Shown: piece after piece, positions 1-9,800 of the stretch | How the letters are laid out: each line of letters opens with the position of its first letter | Numbering within the stretch: position 1 is the stretch's first letter | Assembly (NCBI GenBank): GCA_038561985.1 | Contig: CP073276.1 | Coordinates: 1,798,001-1,862,000, forward strand | DNA from: Petrimonas sulfuriphila | GTDB lineage: Bacteria; Bacteroidota; Bacteroidia; Bacteroidales; Dysgonomonadaceae | DNA: 64,000 nt | Direction of reading: 5' to 3' | Position numbers and translations under genes: made by a program | Notes under the pieces: generated by a model | The model's input: the letters and a program-made list of their open reading frames with translations, nothing else | Told to the model about the DNA's origin: nothing | Database searches by the model: none

Positions 1-1270
1 ACTCGCAAAGTGCAAAATCCTCGGGCGCCACTTCGTAGATCCCGAGCTGTTCCATCTTATCGATGTTGAATGCCAGGGTGGATTTTATCAGCTGTTCGGG
101 GAAAATATCCAGGGGGAATACCTTGTCGTATTCGTTGGAGACGATGATGGCTCTGGGGCCGCCCAGCAGGCGTGCATCCAGGCGATAGGCCTTTTTCAGT
201 TTCAGGTAGGTGGCGCCGGCGCTGTAGCGTTTGGGCGACAGGGATGCCCATCCGAAAGCTTCGTGAACATCGTCACCTTCCGGTATTACGGTCAGTTGCG
301 AATGGGTGGCGCGGAGCGCGCCTTCTGCCTCTATCCGGGTTCCGGTAAGCACGTTCCCGCTGATGTACCTCAGGTTGCCTTTTCCGTTGACATTGTCAGC
401 AAAGAGCTTGCCCAGCTCCGTGCCGACAAGCATGTTGTAATAGCCGGTTTGTTTGACTTCCGATCCGGTAAGTGCTACGGTGCGGGTAAGGTCTACCACG
501 CCTTTGTTGAAAAGCCTTCCGATGAACAACACATCCAGGGCATTTAATGTCCAGACTACTTCGCCCCTGTTCACGGGTGCCAGGTAGTTGATGTGTGTGC
601 CGGTGTTTCCGGCGGGGTGTGGCCCTTCAAACTCAGTTATCGTTACGTTTGCGGCTTTCCTCAGCCCTTCGTTTTTCGTAGCGGGGCTGATGGAGAGGAA
701 CACCTTTCCTTTGGTGAGCCTGGCTAATGCGTTCAACCCGGTTTGCAGGTCGGCCTCCTGGCCTTTCAGGATGAAATCGTATGAGGGGGCCAGCGGAGCC
801 GTGTCGAATCCGGTAACGAAAATGTCGCGCGGTTCTTTTCCGGGATCGGCAACGACGTCGTAAGGGCGTTGTTTGATGACAAACCAGATGCCGGCGTCGA
901 GCAGTCTCTTTTTGATTTCTTCGGGAGGCAACGTACCGATCTCACTTTTGCCGTACTCTACGTAAGTGTTTTCTTTGTCGGCTTTGACAGTAACGTTCAG
1001 TATACGTCTTTTTTCTCCGCGGTTGATGGCTGTGACTGTTCCGCTGACGGGAGATGCAACCATCATGTCCGGGTGCATTTTAGAGAAAAATAACGCTTGT
1101 CCGGCTTTCACGGTATCACCCACCTTAACTTTGAGTTTGGGCGTGATTCCCTGAAAATCTTCCGGGCACACCTGTACATATTCACTTGTTATACTGCCGA
1201 GAAGTGTTTCTTCGGGTTTCCCTAACAAAGGAATCTGCAAGCCTTTCTTGATTTTAATTCGATTAGCCAT
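1..1270 (-). CDS. nqrA: Na+-translocating NADH-quinone reductase subunit A (3' end outside window)
   Basis: NqrA is the cytoplasmic quinone-binding subunit of the Na+-pumping NADH:quinone oxidoreductase. Read on the minus strand, the protein starts MANRIKIKKGLQIPLLGKPE at 1270, the typical NqrA opening, and runs without a stop to the window edge (about 423 codons of a usual 440-450). The N-terminal lipoyl-like region includes the stretch VKVGDTVKAGQALF (around residues 50-63). The C-terminus lies left of position 1, where nqrBCDEF would be expected. A TATCTTTG element at 1379-1386 gives a leader of roughly 100 nt. The gene is divergent from the GH78 gene. Family assignment is firm; the intact 3' end cannot be seen. 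Confidence 0.93.
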   Translation of the reverse strand, partial: MANRIKIKKGLQIPLLGKPEETLLGSITSEYVQVCPEDFQGITPKLKVKVGDTVKAGQALFFSKMHPDMMVASPVSGTVTAINRGEKRRILNVTVKADKENTYVEYGKSEIGTLPPEEIKKRLLDAGIWFVIKQRPYDVVADPGKEPRDIFVTGFDTAPLAPSYDFILKGQEADLQTGLNALARLTKGKVFLSISPATKNEGLRKAANVTITEFEGPHPAGNTGTHINYLAPVNRGEVVWTLNALDVLFIGRLFNKGVVDLTRTVALTGSEVKQTGYYNMLVGTELGKLFADNVNGKGNLRYISGNVLTGTRIEAEGALRATHSQLTVIPEGDDVHEAFGWASLSPKRYSAGATYLKLKKAYRLDARLLGGPRAIIVSNEYDKVFPLDIFPEQLIKSTLAFNIDKMEQLGIYEVAPEDFALCE

Positions 1271-1378
1271 ATGTAATTGATAAAAATAACTGTTGGTTTT
1301 CTCAGGATAAACAACTATCAATCAGAGTTCTATTTAAAATAAGCTGTGAGGAGGGATAGCTATTTTCCGTTTAAGGTG

Positions 1379-1386
1379 CAAAGATA
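1379..1386 (-). promoter_or_regulatory. nqrA promoter -7 element
   Basis: TATCTTTG on the minus strand matches the Bacteroidota -7 consensus TAnnTTTG and lies 109 bp upstream of the nqrA start. No clear -33 TTTG is visible at the usual spacing. Confidence 0.6.
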
Positions 1387-1551
1387 ACTGTTTTATATTC
1401 AAAAAAGGAAGAATAGTGAAAAAAATCTTTATTCTGAAAATAAGTTAATCCCCGGTTTCCCTGAACGGGAGCTTGTCCGCTATCTATTTGTGGGGATAAG
1501 ATGATCGAGGAATAAAAGTTGGAGAATATTTCCTGTTTTCAACAAGATCGT

Positions 1552-1559
1552 TATCTTTG
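1552..1559 (+). promoter_or_regulatory. Promoter -7 element of the GH78 gene
   Basis: TATCTTTG, about 120 bp before the ATG at 1680. The 409-bp gap 1271-1679 holds this element and the divergent nqrA promoter; nothing else was recognised in it. Confidence 0.55.
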
Positions 1560-1679
1560 CAGCCGTCATTCTTTCGGGTATTGGTTTTATGAAACTGTGA
1601 GAAAAATTGTTGGTCGCAAGATTCAGCTGTTAACGAAAAGCATGCGAAAGCCCATTACTAATTTATAAAATACAAAGTC

Positions 1680-3830
1680 ATGAAAAATCTGTTGATAATA
1701 TGCTCCTTATTTGCGTCATTATCGGTTGCAGCCCAGTTTGGAAATTTTAACCGGAACAGTCCTTGGGATGCCAGCTGGATATGTGTTCCCGATGCAGGAG
1801 AGAATGCCCCCGGGCTTTATTTATTCAGGAAAACAATAGATATAAAGTCGGTTCCCGGACAATTCGAGATTTACGTGTCGGCCGATAACCGCTATAAGTT
1901 GTATGTTAACGAGGTTCTGGTATCCATAGGATCTGCTCAGGGGGATTTAGGGCACTGGAATTATGAGGCGCTTGATATTGCCCCTTTTCTGAAAACCGGG
2001 GAAAACATTGTTTCCGCAAAAGTCTGGAATGAAGGCAACCTGAGGCCTGTTTCCCAGTTTTCTTTCCGTACCGGCTTTTTATTGCAGGGCACGAACGATG
2101 AGACGAAACAACTCAACACGAATGAGACATGGAAATGCCTGGAGGATAAAAGCTATACTCCCCTCAGGCAGAGTGTTCGCGGTTATTATGCGGCAGGTGC
2201 GGGGGATAAGGTTGATATGAATCTTGCGGTGAAAGGCTGGAACTCCGTTGATTTCGATGACAGCGGCTGGGAAAAAGCCAAACCTGTTTTCGAACGTCAG
2301 GTAAGAGGTATGGGGTTCATGGCCCGGGGCGGCTGGTCCTTAACGCCTTCGATACTCCCTCCCATGGAGTTGACCTACCAGCGGCTCGCTTCTACAAGAA
2401 AGACTGAAAATGTTTCTGTTCCCTCTTCGTTTCCAGCGAAGAAAACAAAAATAACGGTTCCGGCAAACACTACGGCGACCATCCTTCTCGATCAGGCATA
2501 CCTTACGAATGCTTATCCTACGTTGATTTTCAGTGGTGGAAAGAACAGTACGCTCGTCATCACCTATGCTGAAGGATTGTACAATGAAGCGGGGGCAAAA
2601 GACAACCGGAACGAGATTGAAGGGAAAACCATTTCCGGCCGACAGGATACCGTCATCTCCGACGGGTCACAAAATCAGGAGTTCACTTCGCTTAACTGGA
2701 GAACATACCGATATGTGGAGTTGAAGGCCGAGACTGACGACCTGCCTTTGGTGATTGAAGATTTTTACGGCACATTTACCGGTTACCCGTTGGAAATGAA
2801 TGCGAAGCTAGTATCGGATATCGACGAGCTGAATACCATCATGGAGATAGGCTGGCGTACAGCCCGGTTGTGCGCCGTGGACACCTATATGGATTGTCCT
2901 TATTACGAGCGCCTGCAGTATATCGGCGATACGAGGATCCAGATAATGATCACTTATTACAACAGCGGAGACGACCGCCTTCCTAAGAATGCCATTAATC
3001 TCTTCGATAATTCCCGACAGAAAGACGGGTATACACTGAGCCGTTATCCCGATACCCAAAACCAGGTAATACCCACCTATTCTCTCTGGCATGTAAGCAC
3101 ATTGTATGATTATTTGATGCACGGCAAGGACAATACGTTTCTGAAGACAAAACTGCTGGGTTCAAGACAAATCTTGAATTATTTTATCAGTTATATCGCA
3201 GAAGACGGCTCTTTAAAAAATGTTCCCGGCTGGAATTTTACGGACTGGGTTCCCGACTGGCGAATGGGAGTTGCCCCGATGGCTGAAGACGGAAGTTCTG
3301 CGTTAATGGATCTACAACTCCTGTTGGCTCTTCAGTCTGCAGTAATCCTGGAAAGGAGTGAAGGATCTGAAGAGTTTGCCGTGCTTTATGAAAAGATCGC
3401 CCGAAGCCTGGAGCAGACCATCCGGGATAAGTACTGGGATGAATCCAGAAAATTGTTTGCGGATACACACCTCAAGGATAAGTTCTCACAACACGCCAAC
3501 TCCCTGGCTATTCTTGCCGGTTTGGCCACTGAGTCAACCGCGTTTGAAATGGGTAAGCTGATGTTGTCCGATACAACATTGGCTCCGGCATCCATATACT
3601 TTAAATATTACCTGCACCTGGCGTTGGCAAAGGCCGGCCTTGGGGATAATTACCTTAACTGGTTGGACATTTGGCGCAAGAACATCGATTTGGGGCTGAC
3701 TACCTGGGGTGAGACCTCGGAAGTGGAAACGACCCGGTCCGACTGTCATGCCTGGGGTTCCAGTCCCAATGTTGAGTTTTTCCGCATTGTCCTGGGGGAG
3801 AGAGCACGATCCTTATTTCAAGAAAGTTAA
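1680..3830 (+). CDS. GH78 alpha-L-rhamnosidase-like glycosidase, C-terminus disrupted
   Basis: The family hydrolyses terminal alpha-L-rhamnose from glycosides. The protein has a signal peptide (MKNLLIICSLFASLSVAAQ) and is likely periplasmic or surface-exposed. An N-terminal beta-sandwich (about residues 30-140) is followed by an (alpha/alpha)6 region containing DCPYYERLQYIGD, the equivalent of the GH78 catalytic segment, and a late SDCHAWGSSPN motif. The reading frame ends early, after FFRIVLG, in a missense tail and TAA at 3828. The expected C-terminal beta-domain continues in the following 210 bases (separate entry). The whole coding span to 4040 would be about 787 codons, normal for the family. 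Whether the 716-residue product is active is unknown. Substrate is inferred from the family only. Confidence 0.8.
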   Translation: MKNLLIICSLFASLSVAAQFGNFNRNSPWDASWICVPDAGENAPGLYLFRKTIDIKSVPGQFEIYVSADNRYKLYVNEVLVSIGSAQGDLGHWNYEALDIAPFLKTGENIVSAKVWNEGNLRPVSQFSFRTGFLLQGTNDETKQLNTNETWKCLEDKSYTPLRQSVRGYYAAGAGDKVDMNLAVKGWNSVDFDDSGWEKAKPVFERQVRGMGFMARGGWSLTPSILPPMELTYQRLASTRKTENVSVPSSFPAKKTKITVPANTTATILLDQAYLTNAYPTLIFSGGKNSTLVITYAEGLYNEAGAKDNRNEIEGKTISGRQDTVISDGSQNQEFTSLNWRTYRYVELKAETDDLPLVIEDFYGTFTGYPLEMNAKLVSDIDELNTIMEIGWRTARLCAVDTYMDCPYYERLQYIGDTRIQIMITYYNSGDDRLPKNAINLFDNSRQKDGYTLSRYPDTQNQVIPTYSLWHVSTLYDYLMHGKDNTFLKTKLLGSRQILNYFISYIAEDGSLKNVPGWNFTDWVPDWRMGVAPMAEDGSSALMDLQLLLALQSAVILERSEGSEEFAVLYEKIARSLEQTIRDKYWDESRKLFADTHLKDKFSQHANSLAILAGLATESTAFEMGKLMLSDTTLAPASIYFKYYLHLALAKAGLGDNYLNWLDIWRKNIDLGLTTWGETSEVETTRSDCHAWGSSPNVEFFRIVLGERARSLFQES

Positions 3831-4040
3831 GATAACATGCATCTGGGAGATATTGAAAAGATAGGCGGAGAAATACCACACCCATCCGGTAAGGTTGTAG
3901 TGAATTACCGGCAAACACGAAAAGGATTACAGGCTGAAATCAATTTGCCTGGGGACGTAAACGGATCTTTTGTCTGGAAAGGGAAGAGCTACGCGTTGAA
4001 GGGAGGATCCAACAAGCTGGATATCTCTACAGCTCCCTGA
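3831..4040 (+). pseudogene. Detached C-terminal domain of the GH78 gene
   Basis: The codons after the TAA continue in the same frame as HLGDIEKIGGEIPHPSGKVV, a textbook GH78 C-terminal beta-sandwich opening, and end at 4040. The missing link DPYFKKVKIT is present but in the +1 frame (codons from 3808 to 3837). One extra base just before 3808 and one lost base near 3837 would therefore explain the break. An internal ATG at 3837 could give a 67-residue peptide, but this is almost certainly just the tail of the upstream gene. The end overlaps the 3' end of the convergent DUF1080 gene by 14 bp. Confidence 0.8.
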
Positions 4041-4782
4041 TCCAGATATTCCGGAAACTAATGGGCTGGCTGGGGTCGCCGTGATCCTGCAGCTTGATGG
4101 GCCCGGGACCGTGTTCTTTCACTTCCGGAAATCCTACATAAGGGGTGGTACCCCGGATGATCGTATTGTTTTGCAGCAGGATACCGTTTTGTAAAAGGGT
4201 TACGGTAGGAGGGGTCCGGTAAGTCCCGTCTTTTTTGAATGTGGGTGCGGTGTAAATGATGTCGTAGGTATTCCACTCGCCGGGTTTTCGCATCGCGTTT
4301 ACCAAGGGCGGTGTTTGTTTATAAATACTTCCGGTCTGACCGTTCACGTACGTTTCATTCCGGTAGTTGTCGAGGATCTGAATCTCGTAGATACCTTGCA
4401 GAAAAAGACCGCTGTTGCCCCGTGCCTGGCTTTCCCCTTTAATGCCTTCGGGTATGCGCCACTCCAGGTGCAGTTGAAAGTCGCTGAATTTCTGTTTCGT
4501 CTGAATATCCCCGGTACCTTTTTTTACGGTGAAAACGCCGTTGTGTACCGTCCATTCCGCCGGGGCACCTTTTGAATTCTCCCATTGGGAAAGATTTTTG
4601 CCGTCGAACAGGACAATGGCATCGGATGGGACGGGATCGGGGGTAACCACCGGAGGTTGGGGTTGCCAGTATTCGGTCATGGCCGGTGTCATGGGTGCGC
4701 GTTCGGGATATTTTTTTTCCTGTGCGTTTAGCGGAAGCAGGACGATTAATCCTGTCAAAATGATCAGATTTTGCCGTTTCAT
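4027..4782 (-). CDS. Secreted DUF1080 protein (3-keto-glycoside hydrolase family)
   Basis: The 251-residue protein has a signal peptide (MKRQNLIILTGLIVLLPLNAQ) and one DUF1080 concanavalin-like beta-sandwich. Characteristic pieces are AIVLFDGKNLSQWE near residue 55, ARGNSGLFLQGIYEIQILD in the middle and the C-terminal ISFRNIWIREL. Members of this family have been described as acting on 3-keto-glycosides together with Gfo/Idh/MocA oxidoreductases. Here such an oxidoreductase lies 44 bp upstream on the same strand, which supports a joint role. No own promoter was seen, so co-transcription with the oxidoreductase is likely. Exact substrate is unknown. Confidence 0.85.
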   Translation of the reverse strand: MKRQNLIILTGLIVLLPLNAQEKKYPERAPMTPAMTEYWQPQPPVVTPDPVPSDAIVLFDGKNLSQWENSKGAPAEWTVHNGVFTVKKGTGDIQTKQKFSDFQLHLEWRIPEGIKGESQARGNSGLFLQGIYEIQILDNYRNETYVNGQTGSIYKQTPPLVNAMRKPGEWNTYDIIYTAPTFKKDGTYRTPPTVTLLQNGILLQNNTIIRGTTPYVGFPEVKEHGPGPIKLQDHGDPSQPISFRNIWIREL

Positions 4783-4826
4783 GTTGTCTTTTCTTTACTG
4801 TTGTGAGTTGACCTTTTGTTTATGCG

Positions 4827-6134
4827 TTATGCTTTTGGAAATTTCCAGGGCTCGCGGTAATCGGGTTTGATTAACCTGTCGGCCTTATCGTTGTTGAATG
4901 ATTTTTTATTGTCATCATACATAAGCGTCGCTCCTGTACGTGCCGAAATATTGCCCAGATGAGCATATTTAGCACACAAGCTACCGTTTTCGATGGTACA
5001 GGCTGTCTGAAAATCGCGTTTTTTCACACATTCGATAAACCTTGCCACGTGCTTTTTGTGGTCCTGATAATCGGGTTCGCCTTTTACCGGTTCAGCTTTG
5101 TTCTTCTCCGGAATAACTTCCCATCCTTCGCGGTTGATGACCAATGTTCCGTTTGTGCCTTTAAAGGCAAGGCCGTAGTTTCTCCCGTAAGGCCCGGTCT
5201 CCGTGCCTGCAATGTTGTTCCACTGGATGGTGAAGTCATTGAAGTCGTATATTACGGAAAGGGTATCGAACGTTTCAGCGTAGTTCCCGGGATAAGCGAA
5301 ATTTCCTCCCGAGCCTATGACCCGGTTGGGCATCTCCGTTACGTTCATCCCCCAAAGAGCCATGTCGAGCAGGTGTACTCCCCAGTCGGTCATCAGCCCT
5401 CCGCCGTAATCCCAGAACATGCGCCACGAGCCGTGAAAACGTTTCTCATTGAATGTCCTCACGGGTGCCGGGCCCAACCAGAAATTAAAATCGACGCCCG
5501 CAGGGACAGGGCTGTCGGGGACTGGGTTGAGGATGGCGGCGTAATTGAAGTTAGCCCATACATTTACCTGGGCGATCTTGCCCAGCTTGCCGCTGTCGAT
5601 ATAGCGTTTCATTTCATGCCAGTGATTGCCGCTTCGTTGTTGCTGTCCCACTTGTACTACCCGGTTGTGTCTCTTTGCCGCGGCAACCATTGCATCGCAC
5701 TCGGCAATGGAATTGGCTATGGGCTTTTCCACATAAACGTCTTTCCCGGCTGCGCAGGCGTCGGTCATCTGCAGGCAGTGCCAGTGGTCGGGCGTTCCAA
5801 TGATGATCACATCGATCTCTTTTCTCTCCAGCATTTTCCGGTAATCGCCATACAATTCAGGCTTTTTGTTCCTGAGCTTAACGAGATCTGCAGCCCTTCC
5901 GCTGAGTACATGCTGATCGACGTCACACAGGGCGATGCAATCTATTTCGGGATGGATCAGGAAGTCGGACAGGTTGGCCCATCCCATGCTGCGGCATCCG
6001 ATCAGTCCGACATTGATCTTGTCGTTTGCCCCTGTACGGTTAGCAAACAAGCTGCTGCTTTGCAAAAACGACGGGGCAAGCAGCCCGGCCAGGACTGACG
6101 AGGCAGAATTACGTATAAATTTTCTTCTTTCCAT
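4827..6134 (-). CDS. Secreted Gfo/Idh/MocA-family oxidoreductase
   Basis: The 435-residue protein starts MERRKFIRNSASSVLAG, a twin-arginine-type export signal often seen on Bacteroidota members of this family. A Rossmann fold follows (INVGLIGCRSMGWANL, about residues 40-55), then the EKP motif at about 136-138 (DVYVEKPIANS) and the C-terminal alpha/beta substrate domain with GGGLMTDWGVHLLDM. The family oxidises or reduces sugars with tightly held NAD(P). With the adjacent DUF1080 gene it suggests extracytoplasmic 3-keto-sugar chemistry. The polysaccharide deacetylase gene ends 55 bp upstream on the same strand. No clear TAnnTTTG element lies in that gap, so expression may be by read-through. 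Confidence 0.88.
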   Translation of the reverse strand: MERRKFIRNSASSVLAGLLAPSFLQSSSLFANRTGANDKINVGLIGCRSMGWANLSDFLIHPEIDCIALCDVDQHVLSGRAADLVKLRNKKPELYGDYRKMLERKEIDVIIIGTPDHWHCLQMTDACAAGKDVYVEKPIANSIAECDAMVAAAKRHNRVVQVGQQQRSGNHWHEMKRYIDSGKLGKIAQVNVWANFNYAAILNPVPDSPVPAGVDFNFWLGPAPVRTFNEKRFHGSWRMFWDYGGGLMTDWGVHLLDMALWGMNVTEMPNRVIGSGGNFAYPGNYAETFDTLSVIYDFNDFTIQWNNIAGTETGPYGRNYGLAFKGTNGTLVINREGWEVIPEKNKAEPVKGEPDYQDHKKHVARFIECVKKRDFQTACTIENGSLCAKYAHLGNISARTGATLMYDDNKKSFNNDKADRLIKPDYREPWKFPKA

Positions 6135-6188
6135 TTTGATAAAAGATTAAGCAGGTTTCAGGTATGTTTTCAGTAAATTTTTGCCTTT

Positions 6189-6809
6189 CTACAGAGGGAC
6201 CAATTCAAATGTATAGTCCTCCTTCAACAGCCACTCAATAGCCTTGGGTAGCGCGTATCGCAGGTTTTTTTCAGCTTTTAGCGAGTCGTGAAAAACAAGG
6301 ATCGATCCGTTCCGGGTATAACGCTTTACGTTTTGCAAAACCTGTCCGGGCGACATGAACCTGCTGTAATCACGTGTAACAACGTCCCACATAATGATCC
6401 GGTAGCCCGCGTCCTGCAGTTTCCGGCACTGATTCATCCCGAGGTGGCCGTGCGGAGGACGAAACAGCGATGAGTCGATCAGTTCTCTTGCCTGACCGGC
6501 GTTGTCAAGGAATTTTCCTAAGCTGTGCTTCCACCCTTGCAAATGGTGGAAGGTGTGATTTCCCGTACGATGTCCTTTTTCAATTACTTGCCGGTATACC
6601 TCGGGGTGTTTGCGTACATTGTCTCCCACGCAGAAAAAAGTGGCCTGAACGCTATATCTGTCCAACAAGTCGAGTACCCAGGGCGTCACTTCGGGAATAG
6701 GCCCGTCGTCGAACGTGAGATAAACTGTTTTCCGTACAGGGTTTTCAATTCTCCAGACTGCATTCGGAAACAGCGTCCTGTATAAATGGGGAGGTTGCTC
6801 AATCAACAT
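6189..6809 (-). CDS. Polysaccharide deacetylase (NodB/CE4 family)
   Basis: CE4 enzymes remove N- or O-acetyl groups from cell-wall or surface polysaccharide. In this 206-residue protein, motif 1 TFDDGP is at residues 32-37 (general base and metal Asp), motif 2 is GNHTFHH at 83-89 (metal histidines) and motif 3 is RPPHG at 117-121. The later IMWDVVTRDYS and SILVFHDS motifs are also present, so all catalytic elements appear intact. There is no signal peptide, so it may act in the cytoplasm or on membrane intermediates. It lies 22 bp downstream of the DUF2723 gene and is probably in its operon. The acetylated substrate cannot be told from sequence. Confidence 0.88.
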   Translation of the reverse strand: MLIEQPPHLYRTLFPNAVWRIENPVRKTVYLTFDDGPIPEVTPWVLDLLDRYSVQATFFCVGDNVRKHPEVYRQVIEKGHRTGNHTFHHLQGWKHSLGKFLDNAGQARELIDSSLFRPPHGHLGMNQCRKLQDAGYRIIMWDVVTRDYSRFMSPGQVLQNVKRYTRNGSILVFHDSLKAEKNLRYALPKAIEWLLKEDYTFELVPL

Positions 6810-6831
6810 AGAAGATGCTTCGGATAACTGT

Positions 6832-9800
6832 TTACTGTTGTTTATTGTATTGCTCCAGTAGCCGGGGGCTGAACTGCTGCATCAGCTTTAAAGCCTGTTG
6901 CATGGTTGCCTCTTCCGAAGCCCGTTGAGCAGTATCGTTTTCCGAACGGTAATATCCGCGAATGGAACTGTCTGTTATGTCTTTTAAAATCACATCGCCT
7001 ACATATCCCGCCCCTTGCATGTAATACGTCTGGGCCCGTTGCAGTAAATCGTCCGTATAGGTTTTGTACTTCTGCTTGTCGAACTCCTGGTAAACCGATG
7101 CTATCAGCAGCAGCGAGTTGACGTTGTAGTAGATATCAACCATCGTATTGCTTATTTGTCTTGGGGTCAGCCGGTCATACCAACTCAGGTTCTTCTGTAG
7201 CCTTTCCTCGATTTCGTCCATCAGCCGCTGCGCTTTTTCCGTTTCGCCTAACCGGTAATAAGCCCGGGCGAACATAATGCCGTCGTTGCCATAGGCTACC
7301 GCTTTTCCCGGCATGACCGTTGTTACTTTATCCAGCGCGGCAATGGCTTTGTCGTTTTTGCCTTCTTCGGTCAGGGCTTCGATCAGTTGATTGAAGTAGA
7401 GCCTGAAAGTGGAAATCATTCGTCGGCCGGTTTCGTCGAGGTAGATGTCCGGATTTTCTTCCAGTCCGCCCCAGCGGAATTTGTTCATCAGGTTGTCGTA
7501 AGCCTTTTCAGTGTTCACGCCACCGCTTTGCGGGATTCCCGGAACAATCTGATAGGCTAATCCCGTCAGGGAGAAATTGCTGTTTTGCAGGTTCATATAC
7601 AGGTTCCGGTCGACCGTGGTGGCATAGTAGATCGGGCGTTTCCAATTATCGTCATTGATATTGGTCAGCATTTCCATAATCATCATTTCCTGTCGGTAAA
7701 GAGCCGATTTCTCACCCAGGTTGAGGAACATTTTGTCTGCCGGCCTTGAGTTGAATGCCTTCCAATCCGTTGTTGCCGAATCAACGTTTAAGTAGAGCCT
7801 GTTGGAAGGGATAATCTGAGTATCTCCCGTGCTGAACGGATTTGCCGGTTTGTATTGGCCCGTACGCAGGTTTTCCATTATTTCCTTGAGGGGAATGCTG
7901 TCCCGGTAGGCGTTTACGTCGTAATACTGTCCGTAGGAAATGCTGGGTATGTTGTTCTGTTTAAGTACGTTCTGGATTTCGTTTTTCGTAACTACGAAAG
8001 CTGCACTTGCCGCATCGCCCCAGTATTTCTCCCTGTCCCATTTGATGGGTAGCGGTGCGGATTCGTATGCTTGACGGAGCATTTGATCCACGTACCATTC
8101 GGTTTGCAGGAAGCTTAAGTTGGTGACGCGGACATCGGTGCGGAAGCCTTCTGTCTCCTGAGCGTACCAAAGCGGGTAGGTGTCGTTGTCGCCATTGGTA
8201 AAGAGAATGGCATCCGGTTCTACGCTGCTGAGGTAGTTCATGCCGGTATCGCGGGCCAGGGTTCGCCCGGAACGGTCGTGGTCGTCCCAGTTCTGTCCCG
8301 CCATTTGAAGGGGGACGAGCAGGCAGGCCGCGCTGACCAGCGTAGCTGACAGCGTGGTATTCTTGATGTAGTTGCGGAGATATCGACTGATTCCGGCAAC
8401 GCCTATACCCACCCAGATGGCGTAGGCATAGAATGATCCGGCATAAGCGTAATCCCGTTCGCGGGGTTCGTAAGGCGTTTGGTTGAGGTACAGCACGATG
8501 GCTAATCCTGTCATAAAGAACAACAGAAAGACGATGGAGAAACTTTGCTTCCCTTTCCGTTTCAGGTTCAGCTGGTAAATTATGCCGATAACCCCCAACA
8601 GGAAAGGCAACAGGTAGTATTTATTGTGCCCTTTGCTGTCGGCGACCTCGGGTGCAATGTTGTCCTGCGGCCCCAGGCCAAGGATAGGCCCGTCTATAAA
8701 TTTGATTCCGGTGATCCAGTTCCCTTTGGTAATTCCGCCATCTCCCTGGATATCGTTTTGCCTGCCGGAGAAATTCCACATGAAATAACGCCAGTACATA
8801 AAATTAATCTGGTAGTTAAACAGGAATTTCAGGTTGTCGAACAGCGTGGGTTTTTTACTTCTGTCGGTAATGCCGCCCCAAATCTCATACCCTTGAATGT
8901 GGTTGCCGTATCCCGGTTCCGACGGGTGGGTATGCATGCGCGGAAAGAGCATGGTGTTGGTGTACTTGTATGTGGGTATCTTGGATTCTACGTACCGGTC
9001 TTTCTGGTTTTCGGCCGTTTGCAATACCCTGCTGTACGATTTTTTCTCTTTTGAAATTTCAGCGCGCCCCTGATTGTCCCTGACAATTTGCGAAGCGTAG
9101 GTAGTCCCGTAAATGATGGGCGTTTGTCCGTACTGTTCTCGGTTGAGGTAACTGCCGAGGGAGAACACATCCTCCGGTGAGTTCAGGTCGAGCGGGGTGT
9201 TGGCCGATGACCGGATCGGAATGATGGCATATGCTGAAAATCCGATAAGGATAACCAGTAGGCTCGACATGGAGAGGTTCAGAAACTTGATGTTTAGCTT
9301 GTTTTTGGAGAAAACGAAATAGATGGCTGTGGCAATAAGAACGAGCCACAACCAGATACTGCCTCCAATAAATAAAATACCGGAAAGGCCGATGCTCAAC
9401 AAAAAGGCAATTCTAGCCCTTTTTATATCGCCCCTGTCGGAGATGCTCTCGAACAGGGCCCAGACGATACTTGCCACCAGCAGGATCAGGTAAACGGCAA
9501 CGCCCGTGTTGTAGGACATGCCCAGTGTGTTCACAAAGAAAAGTTCGAACCATCCACCCACTTTGGTAAATCCCGGAATAATTCCGTACATCAAAATAAG
9601 GATCAACCCGAAAGAAAGGAACAACGAAAATAATCCGCCTTTCCAGGTGGGGTTTTCGGTCTTTTTGTAGTAGTAAACCATCACAATAGCGGGGATACAC
9701 AACAAGTTAAGCAGGTGAACGCCTATAGAGAGTCCCATGATGTAGGCAATCAGTACGATCCATTTGTCGGAATCGGGTTTTTCCGCATTTTCTTCCCATT

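Noticed and set aside
4959-6098. 379-codon open frame on the plus strand
   Set aside because: It is antisense to the Gfo/Idh/MocA oxidoreductase, with no family features and no promoter.
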